Assembly (NCBI GenBank): GCA_910587705.1
Contig: CAJUMX010000001.1
Coordinates: 372,001-436,000, forward strand
Source of the DNA: an uncultured Oscillibacter sp.
Lineage (GTDB): Bacteria; Bacillota; Clostridia; Oscillospirales; Oscillospiraceae
Direction of reading: 5' to 3'
DNA: 64,000 bases
In this document: in pieces, positions 17,801-24,860 of the stretch
How the letters are laid out: the number at the start of each line of letters is the position of its first letter
Numbering within the stretch: position 1 is the stretch's first letter
Program-made: the position numbers and the translations under genes
Notes under the pieces: model-generated
Database searches by the model: none
Seen by the model: only the letters and a program-made list of their open reading frames with translations
What the model was told of the DNA's origin: nothing

Positions 17801-17952
17801 TGTCCCGGCACCAAAAGCCGGGCCAGGACCACCGCCCACAGGGCATAGCGCAGCCGGGCGCTGATCCGCCGCCCGAAGGCCGCCCGGAGGAGGAGAACCG
17901 CAAGAAGCAAAAGGGAGGCCGTCCACACCCAGTTCAGCAAAAACGCGCTCAT
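14836..17952 (-). CDS. M56-family BlaR1-type membrane sensor protease with very large extracellular domain
   Basis: A 1038-residue protein. The N-terminal 330 residues are the M56/BlaR1 membrane metalloprotease: helices at 5-25, 32-50 and 120-140, the zinc motif HEVTH at 200-204, and CDEGTLRVLG. A further helix ending in ACS lies near 340. About 680 residues of acidic, aromatic-rich extracellular sequence follow that do not look like the beta-lactam sensor of BlaR1. BlaR1-type proteins sense an outside ligand and cleave the BlaI repressor. The ATG overlaps the BlaI stop codon by four bases, so the pair is translationally coupled. The ligand is unknown. Confidence 0.85.
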   Translation of the reverse strand: MSAFLLNWVWTASLLLLAVLLLRAAFGRRISARLRYALWAVVLARLLVPGQFFTAPVETPQVLPELSIIQTLPRGPQSPVEKIDPAQGDEAGQPVQALPAPAGEETAALVARKPLDLKTLLGGIWLAGSAALAAAFLLSNLSFARRLRRLRVPLAAECPLPVYTLAGLPSPCLFGVLRPAVYVTPETAADPGMLRHVLAHEVTHFRQGDHLWSLLRCAALAVHWWNPLVWLAAVLSRRDAELACDEGTLRVLGDGERRAYGSTLLALVTAKPRPGDLLRCATTMTGDKRSLRERVRRIARAPKRWLWAAVLSAVLALLVCACSFAKSETLETPEDGPLTAEELERFNTEVFNGDGFNMMNQFLYLAVEAPKDYRQIDLFTLFYNGTGAPMEVTEKERQAVAEAAYGGEDPMVDLVKCPASEMDAVLRKYLGIGLKDTDQWRLDQFTYLAEYDAYYDFHGDTNYPGEVTFTSGEWKDGKVLLYYEGSGFPGLSSGHGEMNMVSSSPACVTLEPKKDGGYRFLSNWYWGWNDDPPVIPTAYPAWEPERVIPLDDAEPYRAPELQVERHDDVAETLYTTHFEPYEDRDDGFYIEVYRSGDGDLHAAVAVSATERDCFLTVPGKDSAGWSADEGGVEPFTNLFGQSGLRISYYGQLAEHSFGQINDYYTFSDDGAPSLLLRALGNVTEADLDGDGVREVAASDGWNVSRLFFLRDGTLYEADLYALIHAAWPEAGYLESGFWDPDGRYLSMSAEVPLPGYDITVTGYRTLFFDGENLRIYKDEGGYKDHIANGLEALPADVLAAARGFVQGRFEALAAEGYGVDGSGNYNEENFGPGNVVWDDWRITGLSGPYYEAAGNLRVEIWSVSYETHTATPDRVMLAGGSYIGEDGWCMIGYAGCDYLYFRLGEGGNRTYLFSKMENDCFPGTEMFLSDMVNALMDQGLLELTDLDGETLAKIMYPQSAEFLNSVAERDAAERDEILLFLAGYLSGGSEKGKTYYEGFLHELSGGYRAGDLTAGGRAAWEKLQDFAQGLAEPGGSST

Positions 17953-18332
17953 TGAGGGCCTCCCTTCTCCGCTTGATCCAAAATGGCCCGGAGCTCCGCG
18001 ATCTCGTCGCCAGAGAGCTCCTGCCGCTGGGCCATGGCGCTCATCATCATGCCCACGCTGCCTCGGTACACCCGGTCCAAAAAGCTTCGGGTTTCCGCCG
18101 TCTCCGCCCCCTCTCGGTCCACCAGGGGAACATAGGCCGTCCCTCGGCCCATTCGCTCGCAGCGAATCAGGCCCTTGGCCTCCATGCGGTGCAGGGTGGT
18201 GATGGTCGTGCTCCGGCGCCAGCCCACCGTTTTCTCCAGCTCGCCGGCAATCTGCATAACCGTCCGGGGATGCTGCTCCCACAGGCAGTTCAGGACGTTC
18301 CACTCGCCGGAGGTCAGCTTAACGTGCTCCAT
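17949..18332 (-). CDS. BlaI/MecI/CopY-family transcriptional repressor
   Basis: A 127-residue winged-helix repressor. It has the GEWNVLNCLWEQHPRTVMQI start and TTITTLHRMEAKGLI recognition region of the BlaI family, and a C-terminal helical dimerisation part. The ATG at 18332 follows GAGGAGG. The cognate M56 sensor overlaps by four bases downstream. A dyad in the promoter (see next entry) is the likely operator, giving autorepression relieved by proteolysis. Confidence 0.9.
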   Translation of the reverse strand: MEHVKLTSGEWNVLNCLWEQHPRTVMQIAGELEKTVGWRRSTTITTLHRMEAKGLIRCERMGRGTAYVPLVDREGAETAETRSFLDRVYRGSVGMMMSAMAQRQELSGDEIAELRAILDQAEKGGPQ

Positions 18333-18347
18333 ATCCTTCGCCTCCTC

Positions 18348-18393
18348 GTCTACATTGTAGACATAGTGTAGCACAGGAAGTCTACAATGTCAA
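18348..18393 (-). promoter_or_regulatory. blaI promoter with BlaI-type palindromic operator
   Basis: Minus-strand TTGACA (18388-18393), 17-base spacer, TACACT (18365-18370). A perfect 15-base palindrome GTCTACATTGTAGAC lies at 18348-18362. A second half-site with TGTAGAC spans the spacer start, continuing from the -35 box. BlaI/MecI proteins bind TACA-N-TGTA dyads, so binding here would block transcription of the pair. Confidence 0.75.
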
Positions 18394-18473
18394 CAAAAGA
18401 AACTGCCCAGGCCGCTGCGGCCGGCAGCACGACGCGTTTCAACAGGATTTTTGCCCTGCGGCAAGGTTCGCGA

Positions 18474-18502
18474 TTGCGTTTGCGCCGGGAATCCGCTATA
18501 AT
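18474..18502 (+). promoter_or_regulatory. nnr promoter
   Basis: TTGCGT (18474-18479), 17-base spacer, TATAAT (18497-18502), 38 bases before the nnr ATG. Confidence 0.65.
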
Positions 18503-18540
18503 CAAACCATCAAATTTTGGCACGCGGGAGGTACGAGCTC

Positions 18541-20088
18541 ATGAAGCTGGCGACGGCGGCGCAGATGCGGGAATTAGACCGGAAGGCCATTGAAAAACGG
18601 AACATCCCCTCCATAGACCTGATGGAGCGGGCGGCGGCAGAGGTGGCCCAGGCGGCTCTGGACCTGCTGCCGGAGAAGCCCGCCAAATGCCGGGCGGCAA
18701 TTTTCTGCGGCGCGGGGAACAACGGCGGGGACGGCATCGGCGCGGCGCGGCTCCTCTTTTTGATGGGGCTCAAGGTCCGGGTCTTTCTGGTGGGGGACTA
18801 CGACCGCCTCACCCCCGACGCCATGGAGGAGACGGGCCGCCTCAGCGAGTGCGGCGTGGAGCTGGAGGACTTCGTCCCCGGAGACACGGCCCAGGCCGCC
18901 TGGGCCCGAAGCTGTCAGGTGGTCATCGACGCGGTGTTCGGCGTGGGCCTCTCCCGCAAGATCGCTCCGGATTCCAGCTTTGCCGCCGCTGTGGACCTTA
19001 TCAACCAATGCAAGGGCGCGGTCATCGCCGCCGACATCGCCAGCGGCGTGGAGGCTGACACCGGACGGGTCCTGGGCCGGTCGGTAAAGGCGGACCGCAC
19101 CGTCACCTTCTCCCTGCCCAAAATCGGACAGTTCACCGGAGACGGGGCCGTCCTCTCCGGAAGGGTGACGGTCCACGACATCGGTATTCCCGCCGCCCTG
19201 ATCCGGGAGGTCCCCTGCCCCGTCCAGACGGTGGAGGCGGACTTTGCCCGAGAGGCCCTGCCGCCCCGGAAGAAGGACGGCCACAAGGGGGATTTTGGCA
19301 AGGTCCTGGTGGTGGGCGGCTCCGTGGGCTATACCGGCGCGCCCTATCTCGCCGCCTCGGCGGCGGTCCGGTCCGGCTGCGGACTGGTGTACCTGGGGGT
19401 GCCTGACAGCATCTGGCCGGTGGAGGCCGCCAAGTGCACCTCCGCCATGCCCTTCCCCCTGGCGGACCGCCGGGGCAGCCTGAGCCGCCGGGCCCTGCCG
19501 GAGCTTCTGGAGCGGCTGGAGGACTGCGGCGTCCTGGCCCTGGGTCCGGGGCTGGGGCGGCGGGCGTCCACCCGGCAGCTGGTCTGGGACCTCCTCCAGC
19601 AGACGGAAAAGCCGGTGGTGCTGGACGCCGACGGCATAAACGCGCTGGAGGGACATATAGATATTCTGGACAGCCGCCGGGGCCGGGTCACCATTCTGAC
19701 CCCCCACGACGGGGAGTTTGCCCGCATCGGCGGGGACCTCTCCCAGGGAGACCGGGCGGGCACGGCCCGGGCCTTCGCCCGGGAGCACGGCTGCGTCCTG
19801 GTTTTGAAGGGCCACCGCACCGTCACCGCCGGGCCGGAGGGGAACGTGCTGGTGAACACCACCGGCAATTCGGGCCTTGCCAAGGGGGGCAGCGGCGACG
19901 TGCTGACGGGCCTCATCGCCTCGCTGCTGGCCCAGGGGGCCAGCCCGGTAATGGCGGCGGCAGGAGGCGTCTGGATTCACGGCCGGGCCGGGGATTTGGC
20001 GGCGGAGACGCAGACGGAATACGGCCTGACGCCGGAGGATGTGATCGCCGCCTTCCCCAGGGTATGTTTGGAGCTTCAAGGAACTTGA
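18541..20088 (+). CDS. nnr: Bifunctional NAD(P)H-hydrate epimerase / ADP-dependent dehydratase
   Basis: A 515-residue metabolite-repair enzyme that restores hydrated NADH and NADPH. The N-terminal YjeF epimerase (about 1-215) has the GNNGGDG loop at 59-65 and IASGVEADTG. The C-terminal ribokinase-like dehydratase (about 230-515) has KGDFGKVLVVGGS, ALGPGLGR, LTPHDGEFARI and the NTTGNSGLAKGGSGDVLTG signature. The ATG at 18541 follows GGGAGGT. In Firmicutes this gene often sits in the acpS-nnr-ydcC-alr-mazEF neighbourhood; here a lipoprotein gene and mazF follow. Confidence 0.95.
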   Translation: MKLATAAQMRELDRKAIEKRNIPSIDLMERAAAEVAQAALDLLPEKPAKCRAAIFCGAGNNGGDGIGAARLLFLMGLKVRVFLVGDYDRLTPDAMEETGRLSECGVELEDFVPGDTAQAAWARSCQVVIDAVFGVGLSRKIAPDSSFAAAVDLINQCKGAVIAADIASGVEADTGRVLGRSVKADRTVTFSLPKIGQFTGDGAVLSGRVTVHDIGIPAALIREVPCPVQTVEADFAREALPPRKKDGHKGDFGKVLVVGGSVGYTGAPYLAASAAVRSGCGLVYLGVPDSIWPVEAAKCTSAMPFPLADRRGSLSRRALPELLERLEDCGVLALGPGLGRRASTRQLVWDLLQQTEKPVVLDADGINALEGHIDILDSRRGRVTILTPHDGEFARIGGDLSQGDRAGTARAFAREHGCVLVLKGHRTVTAGPEGNVLVNTTGNSGLAKGGSGDVLTGLIASLLAQGASPVMAAAGGVWIHGRAGDLAAETQTEYGLTPEDVIAAFPRVCLELQGT

Positions 20089-20107
20089 ATAGCAAGGAGG
20101 TTTTCCG

Positions 20108-20722
20108 GTGCGCCTATGGAAGTGCGTACCAATGATGACCCTGCTGTTGCTGCTGGCGGCCTGCGGCGGCGGAGCAGGCGGGGACGGGGAGTCCCAGACA
20201 GCGGACCTGCGGGACCGCTATCATGACTGCACGGGCTGCGTCATGGAGGCCCGCGTCTCCTGCGACCAGGAGGGGCTGGCCTGGGAGGCGGAGCTCCGCT
20301 GCGACTATGTTCCCGGCGGGGAGAGCGTTGTGGAGGTTCTCTCCCCGGAGACCATCGCCGGGGTGAAGGCTGTTTTAAGCGACACGGACTGGCGGTTGGA
20401 GTACGAGGACGCCAGCCTCAACGCCGGAACGCTCAGCGACGAGGAGATCAGCCCCGCCGCCTGCCTGCCCCGGCTGATGAGCGCCCTTCGGGACGGCTGG
20501 CTGCTGGAGGAGAATGAGGAGGAGTGGAACGGCGTGCCCTGTCTCCGTCTCACGGTGGACCAGACGGGGGTGAAGGACGGGAAAATTCTCTCTACCGTCT
20601 GGCTGAGGCAGACGGACGGAACCCCGGTCCGGGGGGAAATCGCCGTGGATGGGGAAATCCTTTTGACGGCGGACTTTACGAGCTTCTCTTTTTATGATAC
20701 AATAGCAGAAACCGGCGCTTGA
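20108..20722 (+). CDS. Lipoprotein, YdcC/LolA-like by context
   Basis: A 204-residue predicted lipoprotein. The signal sequence ends in LLAAC, so the Cys near residue 19 would be lipidated. The mature part is acidic and rich in beta-strand-like segments (ARVSCDQEGLAWEAELRC, LSTVWLRQTDGTPVRGEI), which resembles the LolA-like fold of YdcC. That call is driven partly by position after nnr and before mazF. The start is GTG with AAGGAGG seven bases ahead. Confidence 0.7.
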   Translation: MRLWKCVPMMTLLLLLAACGGGAGGDGESQTADLRDRYHDCTGCVMEARVSCDQEGLAWEAELRCDYVPGGESVVEVLSPETIAGVKAVLSDTDWRLEYEDASLNAGTLSDEEISPAACLPRLMSALRDGWLLEENEEEWNGVPCLRLTVDQTGVKDGKILSTVWLRQTDGTPVRGEIAVDGEILLTADFTSFSFYDTIAETGA

Positions 20723-20862
20723 CACCCCGGCCCCCTCCCCCGCATAGGATGACGTGGGGCGAGGACGCCGGAATTTATCCCTCCCGCGGCTTGCATCTAA
20801 GATTCCCAAAGGAGGCGTATAAATTCCGAAACTGCGTGGGAGAATGAGAGTGGCCTCACCGA

Positions 20863-20881
20863 GGAGGAAGAAACTTCCTCC
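20863..20881 (+). other. Hairpin in the mazF leader
   Basis: Perfect 8-bp stem GGAGGAAG/CTTCCTCC with a 3-base loop, about 40 bases before mazF. The stem contains a GGAGG that could mimic or mask a ribosome site. An AAAGGAGG at 20808-20815 has no usable start codon after it. No T-run follows, so this is not a standard terminator. Confidence 0.55.
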
Positions 20882-20919
20882 CCGATGGCGGGTACTTCTT
20901 TCGGCGGAGTGTGAACTTT

Positions 20920-21288
20920 GTGGATACGAGTGTCAAGCGTGGCGATATTTACTATGCCGATCTCTCCCCGGTGGTGGGCAGCGAGCAGGGCGGCGTCCGG
21001 CCGGTTCTGATCATTCAGAACGACACGGGCAACCGCTACAGTCCCACCGTGATCGCGGCGGCCATCACTTCCCAGACCGGGAAAACCCGGCTGCCCACAC
21101 ATATCGATCTTCCCGTGGATCAGAGCTGCGGCCTAAGCCGGGATTCCGTCGTCCTGCTGGAGCAGGTGCGGACTCTGGACAAAAAGCGGCTTCGGGAGCG
21201 CATGGGCCATGTGGAAGAAGCTGTGATGAACAAGGTGGACACGGCGATCGCGGTCAGCTTTGGACTGCCCCACGACCAGTTGGTTTGA
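20920..21288 (+). CDS. mazF: MazF/NdoA-type endoribonuclease toxin
   Basis: A 122-residue PemK/MazF-family mRNA interferase, close in layout to B. subtilis NdoA. It has [20 protein letters not shown] at the N-terminus with the catalytic Arg in [12 protein letters not shown], then the [17 protein letters not shown] loop and [19 protein letters not shown] at 20920 is chosen because GGCGGAG is ten bases ahead; GTG at 20911 is only one base from it. No antitoxin frame is found in the 197 bases upstream, nor alr, both of which normally sit between the YdcC gene and this toxin. Confidence 0.93.
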   Translation: MDTSVKRGDIYYADLSPVVGSEQGGVRPVLIIQNDTGNRYSPTVIAAAITSQTGKTRLPTHIDLPVDQSCGLSRDSVVLLEQVRTLDKKRLRERMGHVEEAVMNKVDTAIAVSFGLPHDQLV

Positions 21289-21344
21289 GGTTCCCTCCCG
21301 GCGGAGGTCCATCCCCCGCCGGGAGGCATATAGAGGAGGTACAT

Positions 21345-21830
21345 ATGAAAAAAGACAGATGGCTGCTGCGGGCGTTCGTCCTGCTGGCCCTCAGCGCCGG
21401 GCTGATGACCACCGCCCTGGCGGCGGAGGCCGGGTCCAGCGGCGACCCGCTGGTGACCCTGAGCTACTTAAACGACACCTTCTTCAACAATATCATGCAG
21501 CGGGTAGACCAAAAGATTGCCGAGCGGACGGGACAAGCCCTCCCCGGCGGGACCTCCTCCAGCGCCGCCTCCTTTGTGGTGGTGACCTTGAACGAGGGGC
21601 AGACTCTCACCGGGGGCATCGGCTGCGAGGTGATGCTGCGGGTGGGCAGCGCCGTCTGCGTCTCCCCCTCGGACCCGGGCCTCATTGACGAAACCACCGC
21701 CGCCACCCTGGCAAACGGCGGAGCCCTGGTTCAAAACCACCTGTACATGATGACCATTGAGGGCCGCGGCGTCCGGGCCACCGCCGCCACCACCAAGGTT
21801 CTGGCCCGGGGGAGCTATACTGTCGCGTGA
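21345..21830 (+). CDS. Secreted protein of unknown function
   Basis: A 161-residue protein with a signal peptide (charged MKKDRW, hydrophobic core, cleavage near ALAAEAG). The mature part has an amphipathic helix (FFNNIMQRVDQKIAERTG) and then a beta-rich region (FVVVTLNEGQTLTGGIGCEVMLRVGSAVCV). It looks like conserved clostridial hypothetical proteins of this size, but I cannot name a family. The ATG follows GAGGAGG. A strong terminator ends the unit. Confidence 0.75.
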   Translation: MKKDRWLLRAFVLLALSAGLMTTALAAEAGSSGDPLVTLSYLNDTFFNNIMQRVDQKIAERTGQALPGGTSSSAASFVVVTLNEGQTLTGGIGCEVMLRVGSAVCVSPSDPGLIDETTAATLANGGALVQNHLYMMTIEGRGVRATAATTKVLARGSYTVA

Positions 21831-21842
21831 CCTGCATAACCG

Positions 21843-21880
21843 AACCCGTCTGCGCATAAGCTGGCGCAGACGGGTTTTCA
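21843..21880 (+). terminator. Terminator
   Basis: 13-bp stem AACCCGTCTGCGC/GCGCAGACGGGTT with an 8-base loop and a TTTTCATTTT tail. Confidence 0.85.
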
Positions 21881-21906
21881 TTTTCACGGCGGGAGGGATG
21901 AGGAAT

Positions 21907-22425
21907 ATGGACAAATTCCCCTTGATGCTGGAGGGCCGCCCCGCTGGGGAGCTGACGGCGGAGCGGGAGGGGCTGTACACCTGGTTTTCCGCCCGCTGCC
22001 CCCTCCCGGAGGGGCTCTGGTGCGCCTGGGTCGTGGGAGACCGGGGAGAGCTGCGCCTGGGAGTGCTGGAGCCGGAGGGCGCCCAGGGGTCCATCCGCCG
22101 CCGCTTCTCCGGCCGGCTCACCGCCCCTCTGGGCCGTCTCCTCCGGGGAGAGGTCCGCCCGGCGGGGGCGAAAGAGCCAGAGACCTGGGAGCCCGCCCCC
22201 GCTCCGGACCGGCTGTTCCGGGCCCCCTGGCTCCGGCAGAGGCTGAAGGGGGTCCAAGGGGCCCAAACCCGGCAGGCGGGAGAAACCCGCTATCTGGCTC
22301 TTCCCTATGACCGGGGAACCCCCTTCCCCCTGACCACCCTTTTCTGCTTCGCCCAGGTCCGGAAGATCGGCGAGAGGTCCTATGTGGTCTACGCCTTCGA
22401 CAAGCAGGACCGGCCTGTTTTCTGA
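21907..22425 (+). CDS. Hypothetical protein, 172 residues
   Basis: A soluble Arg/Pro-rich protein without signal peptide or membrane helix. It begins MDKFPLMLEGRPAGEL and ends in a more conserved-looking FCFAQVRKIGERSYVVYAFD stretch. I do not recognise it. The ATG at 21907 is nine bases from GGAGGG; the ATG at 21898 in the same frame is too near. It is separated from the upstream gene by a terminator. An AT-rich stretch and the nrdR promoter follow. Confidence 0.65.
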   Translation: MDKFPLMLEGRPAGELTAEREGLYTWFSARCPLPEGLWCAWVVGDRGELRLGVLEPEGAQGSIRRRFSGRLTAPLGRLLRGEVRPAGAKEPETWEPAPAPDRLFRAPWLRQRLKGVQGAQTRQAGETRYLALPYDRGTPFPLTTLFCFAQVRKIGERSYVVYAFDKQDRPVF

Positions 22426-22495
22426 ACTTCCAGAAACAGGGAAAATTTTTTTAAAAAGATTTGACAAATTTCTATCAATTTTGTGATTCTCGTGA

Positions 22496-22612
22496 TATAA
22501 TACAGCCCAACGTTCCCGGGACATCCCCGTAACGCCTTGGGAAGTACCAAAGGTGCCCGTATTGTACGGAATCGGGCCGCCGGGAAACCGGCGGAGGATC
22601 AGGAGGTCCTTT
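22496..22612 (+). promoter_or_regulatory. Extended -10 promoter and 105-nt leader of nrdR
   Basis: TATAAT at 22496-22501 is preceded by TG at 22493-22494, an extended -10. The leader to the nrdR start contains a GCCGCCGG/CCGGCGG hairpin near 22577-22595 just before the AGGAGG. No known riboswitch was recognised. Confidence 0.5.
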
Positions 22613-23077
22613 ATGAAATGTCCCTACTGCGGCTTTAATGAGAGCAAGGTCATCGACTCCCGTCCGGCCGATGAAAACAACAGCATTCGCCGCCGGAGAG
22701 AGTGTCTTTCCTGCACCCGGCGCTTCACCACCTATGAGACCGTGGAAAGTCTCCCGGTGGTGGTGGTGAAAAAGGACGGCAGCCGCCAGAGCTTCGACCG
22801 GGGAAAGGTCCTGGGCGGCATGATCCGCGCCTGTGAAAAGCGTCCCGTTCCCCTGGCGCGGCTGGAGAAGGTGGCCGCGGAGATTGAGCAGGAGCTCCAA
22901 AACTCTATGGAGCGGGAAATCAGCACGGAGGTCATCGGCGAGCGGGTCATGGAAAACCTGCGGACCATCGATCAGGTGGCCTACGTCCGCTTTGCCTCCG
23001 TCTACCGGCAGTTTAAGGACATCGACAGCTTCATGGAGGAGCTGACCAAGCTGCTGGCGGAACAGAATCAGCGGTAA
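22613..23077 (+). CDS. nrdR: Transcriptional repressor NrdR
   Basis: A 154-residue regulator of ribonucleotide reductase genes. The N-terminal zinc ribbon uses Cys3/Cys6 and Cys31/Cys34 (CPYC, CLSC). An ATP-cone domain follows ([21 protein letters not shown]), binding ATP/dATP as the nucleotide signal. Length and motifs are typical. The ATG follows AGGAGG. No ribonucleotide reductase gene is in the window. Confidence 0.96.
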   Translation: MKCPYCGFNESKVIDSRPADENNSIRRRRECLSCTRRFTTYETVESLPVVVVKKDGSRQSFDRGKVLGGMIRACEKRPVPLARLEKVAAEIEQELQNSMEREISTEVIGERVMENLRTIDQVAYVRFASVYRQFKDIDSFMEELTKLLAEQNQR

Positions 23078-23083
23078 ACACCC

Positions 23084-23125
23084 CAACGGTCCGCCGGAAA
23101 ATTTCGGCGGACCGTTGGATTTTTT
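23084..23125 (+). terminator. Terminator of nrdR
   Basis: 13-bp stem CAACGGTCCGCCG/CGGCGGACCGTTG, 8-base loop, then GATTTTTTC. Confidence 0.9.
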
Positions 23126-23179
23126 CTTTGCAAACGCGGGAAACTTTGCTATACTATGTCCTTAGATTGGAGGGCGTTT

Positions 23180-23953
23180 ATGCTGTATCACATTCTCGCC
23201 GTGGGCGACGTGGTGGGAGAGCCCGGGCTTCGCCACCTGGAAAAGGTCCTGCGGCCCCTGCAAAAGCTCAAGGATATCTCCTTTACCGTGGTCAACGGGG
23301 AAAACGCCTCCGGCGTGGGCCTCACCCGGGAACAGGCGGAGCGTATCCGGGACGCCGGGGCCGACGCGGTGACCCTTGGAAACCACGCCTTTGGCAAGGC
23401 CCAGATTGGGAATCTGCTGGAGGACGCGGCCTGGCTCCTCCGCCCCGCCAACTACTCCGGCCGGGCTCCGGGCCACGGCTGTGAAATCTTCGACCTGGGA
23501 GGCGTCCGCATCCGAGTGATAAACCTCATTGGGCGCTGCGGCCTGGCCTGGGGAGCGGACAACCCCTTCCCCCTGGCAGACCGGCTGCTGGAGCGGGGGG
23601 AGGCGGACTTCACCCTGGTGGACTTCCATGCCGAGGCCACCAGTGAAAAGCTGGCCCTGGGCTACTATTTGGACGGACGGGTCTCCGCCCTTTGGGGTAC
23701 CCACACCCACGTTCCCACCGCCGACGAGCGGGTCTATCCCAAGGGAACGGGCTATATCACGGACCTGGGAATGACCGGGCCTGTGGAATCCGTCCTGGGC
23801 ATCGAGCCCTGGCAGTCGGTGGAAAACTTTCTGGGCGGCCTGCCGGGGCGGTACAAGCATCCGGAGGGGCCCTGCAAAATGGAGGGGGCCGTCTTTACCC
23901 TGGACCGCGCCACAGGGCTGTGCACAGCGGTGGAGCGCATCGACATCCGGTGA
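23180..23953 (+). CDS. YmdB-family metallophosphoesterase
   Basis: A 257-residue protein of the YmdB type, a 2',3'-cyclic-nucleotide phosphodiesterase linked to biofilm and motility decisions in Bacillus. The dinuclear-metal ligands are visible in AVGDVVGEPG, NGENASGVG, TLGNHAFGK, VDFHAEATSEK and GTHTHVPTAD. The ATG follows TTGGAGGG. A TTGCAA-16-TATACT promoter lies at 23128-23155. Downstream genes overlap closely, so it heads a small operon. Confidence 0.92.
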   Translation: MLYHILAVGDVVGEPGLRHLEKVLRPLQKLKDISFTVVNGENASGVGLTREQAERIRDAGADAVTLGNHAFGKAQIGNLLEDAAWLLRPANYSGRAPGHGCEIFDLGGVRIRVINLIGRCGLAWGADNPFPLADRLLERGEADFTLVDFHAEATSEKLALGYYLDGRVSALWGTHTHVPTADERVYPKGTGYITDLGMTGPVESVLGIEPWQSVENFLGGLPGRYKHPEGPCKMEGAVFTLDRATGLCTAVERIDIR

Positions 23954-24372
23954 GGGGGCTGCTGCGGGCCGCCGGGACGGCCCTTTTGGCGGGAACGGTG
24001 GTCCTGCGGACGGTCCGGGTCCTGTGGAACCTAGAAAGCGTTCTGGCCTACTATGGCGGCGCGGCGGGGCTGTTTTGGAAGCTGCTGTATCTGGCCGCGT
24101 TCCTGGGCCCGTATCTCACCACAGCCGCCGCCATGGCGGCCCTGTGGCTTCCCCGGCTCCGGGCCCGGCAAATCGGAAGCTGGAGCCTCTGCGCCGCCGC
24201 TTTTTTCAGCCTTTGGGAGGGACTGACCGTCTTTGCCCGGGCCATGGACGGCCATGGCGGTTACGTGGGAGCGGAGCCTTTGTTCAGCCTTCTGGTTTTG
24301 GGCATCTCCGCCGTATTCTGCGCCCGCCGGAAACGAGAAACCGACAGAGAGGAAGGAACGTATGTCTATTGA
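23950..24372 (+). CDS. Small integral membrane protein, unknown function
   Basis: A 140-residue protein with about four hydrophobic segments (LLRAAGTALLAGTVVL; LFWKLLYLAAFLGPYL; SLCAAAFFSLWEGLTVF; LFSLLVLGISAVF) and a charged C-terminus. It starts at a GTG overlapping the ymdB stop codon as GTGA, and its end overlaps the next gene by 11 bases. That coupling is the main evidence that it is real. No family recognised. Confidence 0.65.
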   Translation: MRGLLRAAGTALLAGTVVLRTVRVLWNLESVLAYYGGAAGLFWKLLYLAAFLGPYLTTAAAMAALWLPRLRARQIGSWSLCAAAFFSLWEGLTVFARAMDGHGGYVGAEPLFSLLVLGISAVFCARRKRETDREEGTYVY

Positions 24373-24844
24373 AAAAGTGAGAGCGTATTTTCAGCCGTTG
24401 GGCATTGCAGACCGCATCCGGGAGTTTGCGGTCTCCTCCGCCACCGTGGAGCTGGCGGCGGTGGCCGTCGGCGTGGAGGGCGCCCGGATTGCCAAGAGCC
24501 TCAGCTTTAAAGTGGAGGACAAGCCGGTCATCATCGTGGTGGCCGGGGACGCAAAAATCGACAACAGCAAATACAAGGCCCAGTTCCATACTAAGGCCAA
24601 AATGCTCACCCATGAGGAGGCTCACAGCCTGATCGGCCACGACGTGGGGGGCGTGTGCTCCTTCGCCCTGCCGGAGGAGGTGAAGGTTTACCTGGATGTA
24701 TCCCTGAAACGGTTTGAGACCGTCTTTCCCGCCGCAGGCAGTGACAACAGCGCCATTGAGCTGACCTGTGACGAGCTGGAGCGGTATTCCTCCAACTTCG
24801 TGGAGTGGGTGGACGTGTGCAAGGCTTGGCAGACGAAAGTCTAA
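24362..24844 (+). CDS. YbaK/EbsC-family aminoacyl-tRNA deacylase-like protein
   Basis: A 160-residue protein of the YbaK/ProX fold that removes mischarged amino acids from tRNA. Visible family blocks are AKSLSFKVEDKPVIIVVAGDAKID, the LTHEEAHSLIGHDVGGVCSFAL pocket segment and LDVSLKRFETVFPAAG. This variant is the short, stand-alone type often seen in Firmicutes. The ATG lies within the end of the upstream membrane-protein gene. Confidence 0.9.
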   Translation: MSIEKVRAYFQPLGIADRIREFAVSSATVELAAVAVGVEGARIAKSLSFKVEDKPVIIVVAGDAKIDNSKYKAQFHTKAKMLTHEEAHSLIGHDVGGVCSFALPEEVKVYLDVSLKRFETVFPAAGSDNSAIELTCDELERYSSNFVEWVDVCKAWQTKV

Positions 24845-24860
24845 GGCATTGGGAGGCGGG

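Noticed and set aside
20819..20914. A 31-codon acidic reading frame after AAAGGAGG ending at the mazF start, considered as an antitoxin
   Set aside because: It has no ATG/GTG/TTG start, no resemblance to known MazE/NdoAI proteins, and spacing from the ribosome site does not point to a usable codon.
22496..22612. nrdR leader considered as a cobalamin or other known riboswitch
   Set aside because: It is too short and lacks any recognised aptamer core; only one local hairpin is evident.
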